From Lobosporangium transversale (lineage: Eukaryota > Mortierellomycota > Mortierellomycetes > Mortierellales > Mortierellaceae): DNA of 64,000 nt. The stretch is from NCBI RefSeq assembly GCF_002105155.1, contig NW_019029026.1, positions 268,724 to 332,723 of the forward strand, written 5' to 3'. A program made the position numbers and the translations under genes. This document shows, one piece after another, positions 59,081-64,000 of this stretch. Within the stretch, counting starts at the first letter, position 1; every line of letters starts with the position of its first letter. The notes under the pieces were generated by a model. The model saw nothing but the letters and a program-made list of their open reading frames with translations. It ran no database searches and was not told the origin of the DNA.

Positions 59081-62000
59081 GAGTGTGGAATAGGAAAAAC
59101 GGAAGGGGAGGAATGTGGACGTTTGTTTTAACAATCCTTAAGCATTCTGTAGCCCTATTTATAGGGACAGGAAGGAATAAGAACATGGGGGTCAATCGTA
59201 ACCATTGATTCAGAACAAACAATTCAGCCCAGCGCTTCATTCAGCTTCTGGTTGAACAACCTCAAAGTCGTTTAAAATAGGAAATTTTCCAAGGTGCATT
59301 TTTCTTGAAAGTAGAAAGTGTATGATTGATAGTCACAAGACACGCGTCTAAGAGTGATCCCGATGTGTACGCCCAAGGAGTTTTGGTTAGATGAAGGCAA
59401 GTTCGTCATTACAGTTGGATGCTGAAGTTACATTGAATAACTGAAGACACTTCCCTTGTCATTACGAATTTATCCTTCTATTAATCGAAATGACCCCAGA
59501 AAGAGCGCGTCACACCGAGCTGATGTTGAATAGATGTAGATCCTTTGTTGGGCTGCCAAGTGAATCCAATCATTAGCGATCAAATAAGAAGGACTACAGG
59601 CTCATATGCTATCACGGATATTCTCAAAAGGAAACCGTAGCAGATAACGCTTGGGCTTAATAGGCTGGATTGTTCTAATCAGCACAGCACACGCGCAGCA
59701 CAGTCCATCCTTTCGAATGACTTGTCGATGAAATAAAATTTAGCAGCTAATTATCAACTAGAGGTTTCAAACCTAAACTCTGTAACAGATCTTGAAATAT
59801 TATCTACTTGCTTTCCTTCCATCTTGTAGAAATTCCTCTATCCAAAAGACTTGCAAACATTTTCCCCCCACCTCGTCCCAAGGACTAGTCTGATAGAGTC
59901 GAGACCTGCAAGTAAGAAACTCATGGATTTGAAAGACCAGGCTATAAAGATGTGAATCGGGTGTTAGATGGTCATTGGTGAAGTGCTTCATTGATATATC
60001 CATTTGTTTCATGACAAAGAGAGCACGTGAAGGGTACCTGAAGAGACATTGATCGCCAAGCATTTTCCGAAATATCCTCCGAGGATGATACATATATAAA
60101 TACTACTATCGATTTAGAAGACCAAAAAAAATATGGGATTGGTTTTAGTTCGGACCGACCAATATGGACAATATGGACGGGTAAAAAATCGAGGCAAAAT
60201 GAACATGGGAAAACTGATATGACCTTGAAGCTATATGCTCAAAGAGTGTTGAATATTTTTTTTTTTTAAGTCCCCTTGATTTCTTTCCTTTCATCTAACC
60301 TCATCAAATTGATATCACTGGTGAAGGAAAAGGCAAGGAGGACGGTATCTTTACTACACTAAAGAACTGTTTACAGAACCCAAAGCCTATCAAGGAAGCA
60401 TGATCAAATTTATCTTGTCCTGCAAACATGTGCAAAGACAAAAAAAGCGGCAATCATTAAATGCATTGCATGTCCATACGACTCGGCTCCTTTTCTTTGA
60501 GCACATAAGATAAGCTGCTATTCGTTCTAAAATATAGCTCTAATCTTCGTAGTTTAATGAAAAATGCCCTTATTGATGATCATAGTCTGCACGCACCGAC
60601 ATTTCTTGTGCATGTTTGTGAGGTTGTGTATCCACATGTTTAGTTTAGAGATCACTCAATTGTCTTTTTTAGAAAAAATAAACTCGATCTCAGAGAACAA
60701 ATGAATAAGGAGTTTGAATTGAATACAGCCTTATTATTCAGCTTATTCAGTTACATCAACATCTTTGTTTCTAGTGTATAATCATAATCAACCCACACAA
60801 GCAGGTTTTTCGCTTGACAGGGACCGAAAGGTTAGGAAAAAATAAAAGAGTATTGTTATTTATTTTACATCTGGCCTGGGTGCCTTTTTTTTTTTTTTTT
60901 TTAGTCTCCGTCAACGGCATGACATCTTTATTCTTGTGCTTGTGCTCGAATGGATGTGGTCAATGCAAGTGTCATATTCGTTTGTCCTTAGTTTCATATT
61001 CCAATCCTTGTGCTAGGGTCCTGTCCGTGGTTCGCTGGATGTGCTGGGATTGGATGGGAGGTACAAACCGTAGGAGACTTGTAATACATGTATACTTTGT
61101 ATTAGAAAAAGAACAACGAAACACGACTCGAATCGACCTCACAGCAGAGAAAACAGGGTAAGAGGCGCATAATGTGCTTGATAAACCATTCATAGAGGAT
61201 AAAACAATAAGGCGGTAGGAAGACATCAGATGCCAGACACAAAAAACCTTGCTCGTTACAAGTATGCGGGTGCAGGTGCACAGTTTTGTTGGTCCTGTTC
61301 TCTGTCACCTTACGTTTGTACAATGTTCTGTGTCTGTGTTTAGTTTAGTAACAACAGAGGGGGTTGATCAACTATGTCTGTTTGCTTTTCTTTCCTCCAC
61401 ATCCCACACAACCCCTCAGCATCCCGTACAACTCAACCCAATTCACCCACAAGTTTGGCATATCGACACTGGCTCTTACTCGTTTCCCCCCACACTCTTT
61501 AGGGGGTGGGATAGAAGTAAGATGAGAATAGAAAAACAAGAGCAAAGGGTGGGAGAAGGCACGGGCGGAAATGAAAATGCTGGAAAACAGCAGAATATCA
61601 AGAGGTCTCTTTTTTTCTGCGCTTTTTGGCTTCCCATCTTGCCTAATAACGTCCTCATTGACTAGATTATTCATTTTGATCATTGTTCACTGTCTATCGG
61701 TTTGTAGAATTGCAATTGACTGATGCTGGTTGTTTAATATATGCTTTATTAATGTAGTTATAAGAATTAGTCGCTTTTTTTTTTTATTTTTTTTTTACCA
61801 GTTGGCTCGGCTCCATGCTTGGGATCATCATCGTTGATGTATTATTTTCATAAATACGTTTCCGCTGCGTTACTTTCTGCGCGTCTCAGTGGATCCCCTT
61901 ACCTTGATTTTATACCGCCAACATTTCAATACGCTGGGACAAGTTAGAGCAATTCAAACTAGAGCTTGCTTGAAGCAATTGAGCTTGCAGGACAAACGAA

Positions 62001-62376
62001 ACGACGATAGACAGTAGATGTCTAGTATAATTAGAAATAAACGAAGGAAAGGTTCGATATTGAGGTATGTAAACTGTGATGTTGTTGGGGTGGTATGTTT
62101 GCTTTCCTGCATGTAAGGTTTTTTTTTTTTGGCTTTGCTTTGCTTGGATAGGGTTGATGGAATGGGGGTGGGGAAGATTCTTTACTTCTCTCGTTTTAAA
62201 ACCCCCTCTTCTCCCTCTTGTTTCTTGCTTGCTCTTTGCTCTCTCTTGTCCCTCTACTTCTTCAACTTTTCAACATACCTTTCGACGCTTTATTCTGCAA
62301 CCATTCTTCATTCATTCATTCTTTTTTATTTCATTGTGTCATCCGTTCATTCCATTCATACAAACATAACGCAATA

Positions 62377-62417
<41 letters not shown>

Positions 62418-62700
62418 ATTTATATCCCCTTTTTTCTTTTCGTCTTTCAATTGATTGACAAAAGGTTGTATCTTTCTTTTCTGTCTTTCTCTTCCTCCAC
62501 ATCACCACCCTTACTCACTCAACAATTATCCGCTCCTACTCGGAACATTTCGAAAGCAACAGGAAAATATCTGAAGGAGAAAAAAAAAATCGCCATCTTG
62601 CAATTATCATTATCGTCATCACACTGTATACCCAACAACAGTTTTTCGCTTATTCACAATCCAGAAAAAAAACACTAAAATCGCATCATAGCTGGATACA
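59081..62700. other. Long intergenic/leader region
   Basis: About 3.6 kb with one orphan open frame at 59800-60093 and otherwise no coding signal I can support. The last 250 bases are pyrimidine-rich (CTTTCTTTTC, TCCACATCACC type), then CAACA/AATCG-rich, like a fungal promoter and 5' leader for the gene at 62701. Poly-A at 62381-62409. Confidence 0.5.
59800..60093 (-). CDS. Orphan 97-residue open frame
   Basis: Reads MYHPRRIFRKMLGDQCLFRY, FTNDHLTPDSHLYSLVFQIH and EVGGKCLQVFWIEEFLQDGR. Composition is balanced and free of low complexity, unlike chance frames nearby, and a TATTTATATATG box is just upstream. No family recognised and no splice partner found. It could be a small gene or a decayed fragment. 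Confidence 0.3.
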   Translation of the reverse strand: MYHPRRIFRKMLGDQCLFRYPSRALFVMKQMDISMKHFTNDHLTPDSHLYSLVFQIHEFLTCRSRLYQTSPWDEVGGKCLQVFWIEEFLQDGRKASR

Positions 62701-63051
62701 ATGACAATGACAAGCCAGCCATTGATAGCTTCTGTTTGTGTGGATTACCTCTCACACCCACTCTCAACTGAGAACCTCCTAGTTTGTTATCAACAAATCA
62801 CTCGCCAGATCGCGCACGCACCACAGAGCGCCAAAGATGCTGCCATTTCTTTCCAACATCAGTCCCAGACCTTGGTTGAGTTGCTGGGTCAGTACCAAAA
62901 CCTGGCTATTCCAACTACTAAGGAGCGTCCAGCCCCAGTAGGCTGTCAATCTCAGTTGAAGCGCATGCAAAATGCACTATGGAGGCGGTCTTCTCAATCA
63001 AGTCTGGCCAAAGATGTGGCCCTCGTACATCCGGAAACATTGAACTGGTAA
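62701..63051 (+). CDS. Uncharacterised protein, N-terminal exon or short gene
   Basis: ATG at 62701 in GATACAATGACAATG opens MTMTSQPLIASVCVDYLSHP, then TENLLVCYQQITRQIAH, QSQTLVELLGQYQNLAI and SQLKRMQNALWRRSSQSSLA, 116 residues to TAA. Right at the end CTG|GTAAGG is a good splice donor (63049), so the protein may continue in an exon beyond the window. The upstream leader is long and pyrimidine-rich, as in regulated fungal genes. I do not recognise the family. Confidence 0.5.
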   Translation: MTMTSQPLIASVCVDYLSHPLSTENLLVCYQQITRQIAHAPQSAKDAAISFQHQSQTLVELLGQYQNLAIPTTKERPAPVGCQSQLKRMQNALWRRSSQSSLAKDVALVHPETLNW

Positions 63052-64000
63052 GGGACAAAAAGGGAACGGCGGGTTGCCCTAAAAAGAAACTGACCTGCAT
63101 TGCGTTGTACCAAACACATTGATCATTTTATCTATCCACGTTGTTCTCCAATGTCCTGTTCATTTGAATGCATGCGTGTGTATAGATGCATGTATTGGGC
63201 CTTATCTTGACTGTGCCCTATTTTGTCCCATCGGACAGAATAATTTACTCTGAGCATTTGGGTTGACCATTTTCTCTCTTGCCGTGAGACACAAAGAAGG
63301 CCTCTATCTCCTTTTTCAGGCCATACCATTCCCCCATTTTGAATTTTTTTTTTGTGCATGCGTGTATGTGTATGACCGAATATGTAGACCCACGGTTGCA
63401 TTTCCCTGTGTTTCTGCACCTATCCGTCTCTTCATTTCTTGTCCTCATGCCTCATCTCATGCCTTTGGACAGAGTCTGCATGCATCCTACTATTATGCGA
63501 TACCATGTTATGCACTGCCAATTCCTATCATGGTTTGCCTTACAGGACTCGAGTGTTTTTCAGTAGAGAATGACACTTATTCGGTGCGCTTTCCCGGTGT
63601 CCCTCGACCATTTCCACATTTTTCTTTTTTGTTGCGTAAAATGTGTTTATTTATTTTTCTTCGATTCCATTTTAGCAGCTATTGCATTTATTATATCTAA
63701 TGCATAGTGCATAGTGCATTGTGCATAGTGCATAGTCCATACTTTGTTTGTATATTAGTGGGTTTAGTAGAGAAGGTGAACAACATTCATCCTCCGAATA
63801 CAATACCTTTTTTCTTTTTCCTTATAATCATTGAGCTTTGGCCACTTTATCGCGAATTCTGCATCTCTGGTTGGCTGTCACAACACTTGGCTCAAGCTTT
63901 TGCCTCCTCAATCTCTTTTGTGTCCTTGTGTCCTTGTGTTCTTGTGTCTCTGTTTCTGTGCATCCTCTCTATCTCCTGTCTATCATTCCTTTTTTTTTTT
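63052..64000. other. 3' flank or long intron at window end
   Basis: No coding family seen. Contains a TGCATAG repeat (63700-63740) and TGTCCTTG repeats near 63918-63950. Confidence 0.4.
63700..63740. repeat. TGCATAG heptamer array
   Basis: Six tandem units of TGCATAG with TGCATTG and TCCATA variants. Confidence 0.85.

Overview
The window looks like nuclear DNA of an early-diverging filamentous fungus. Genes have many short GT-AG introns (about 60-200 nt), the DNA is AT-rich, and intergenic and intronic DNA is full of pure A or T runs of 15-35 nt. The gene set is eukaryotic and fungal: Opi3-type phospholipid methyltransferase, fungal-type Prs1, Bud32, Mia40, an Argonaute, a C2-lipase and a GH31 glucosidase. 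Mucoromycota, possibly Mortierellomycotina, fits best, but that is inference from style and gene content, not a database match. I found no rRNA, no convincing tRNA and no CRISPR array. Exon joins were worked out by hand; unless stated, the joined exons keep one frame from start to stop. || Left part (1-13 kb), all on the minus strand: the 5' part of a SART3/Prp24-like U6 snRNP recycling factor, a GH31 alpha-glucosidase, a C2H2 regulator and a C2 + class 3 lipase. || 13.9-26.9 kb: a centrin with a large acidic insert (+), a decayed Tc1/mariner-like transposase relic, a 13-exon Argonaute with a complete catalytic tetrad (+), an FYR-domain nuclear protein (-), a type II membrane fucosyltransferase-like protein (-) and PRPP synthetase (+), whose start codon appears to be split by an intron. 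|| 26.9-36.4 kb is sparse: one multi-zinc-finger gene (-) and more than 7 kb of homopolymer-rich DNA. || 36.4-50.2 kb: Mia40 (-), a septin-like GTPase (-), a TMEM70-like mitochondrial protein (-), an ABHD13/Bem46 hydrolase (+), a CaaX-ending acidic protein (-), a possible 51-residue protein (-), a methyltransferase with a predicted N-myristoylation site and Q/N-rich leader (-), and Bud32 kinase of KEOPS (+). || 50.6-59.1 kb: V-ATPase subunit e (-), EIF1AD-like protein (+), CDK1 (-), Opi3 (-) carrying an intronic foldback hairpin, and a serine beta-lactamase-like hydrolase (-) whose exon 2 has two apparent one-base frameshifts. The last 4.9 kb is mostly long leader or intergenic DNA with one incomplete gene. 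|| No operon-like logic is expected. Genes are arranged as divergent pairs sharing promoters (lipase/centrin, fucosyltransferase/PRS1, TMEM70/ABHD13, VMA9/EIF1AD) and convergent pairs. A CACGTG box lies 89-251 bp upstream of several housekeeping starts (SART3-like, TMEM70-like, BUD32, OPI3). The most unusual items are the split start codon, the intronic hairpin in a genome carrying Argonaute, two neighbouring proteins with lipidation signals, and frameshifts at homopolymers in the lactamase-like gene.
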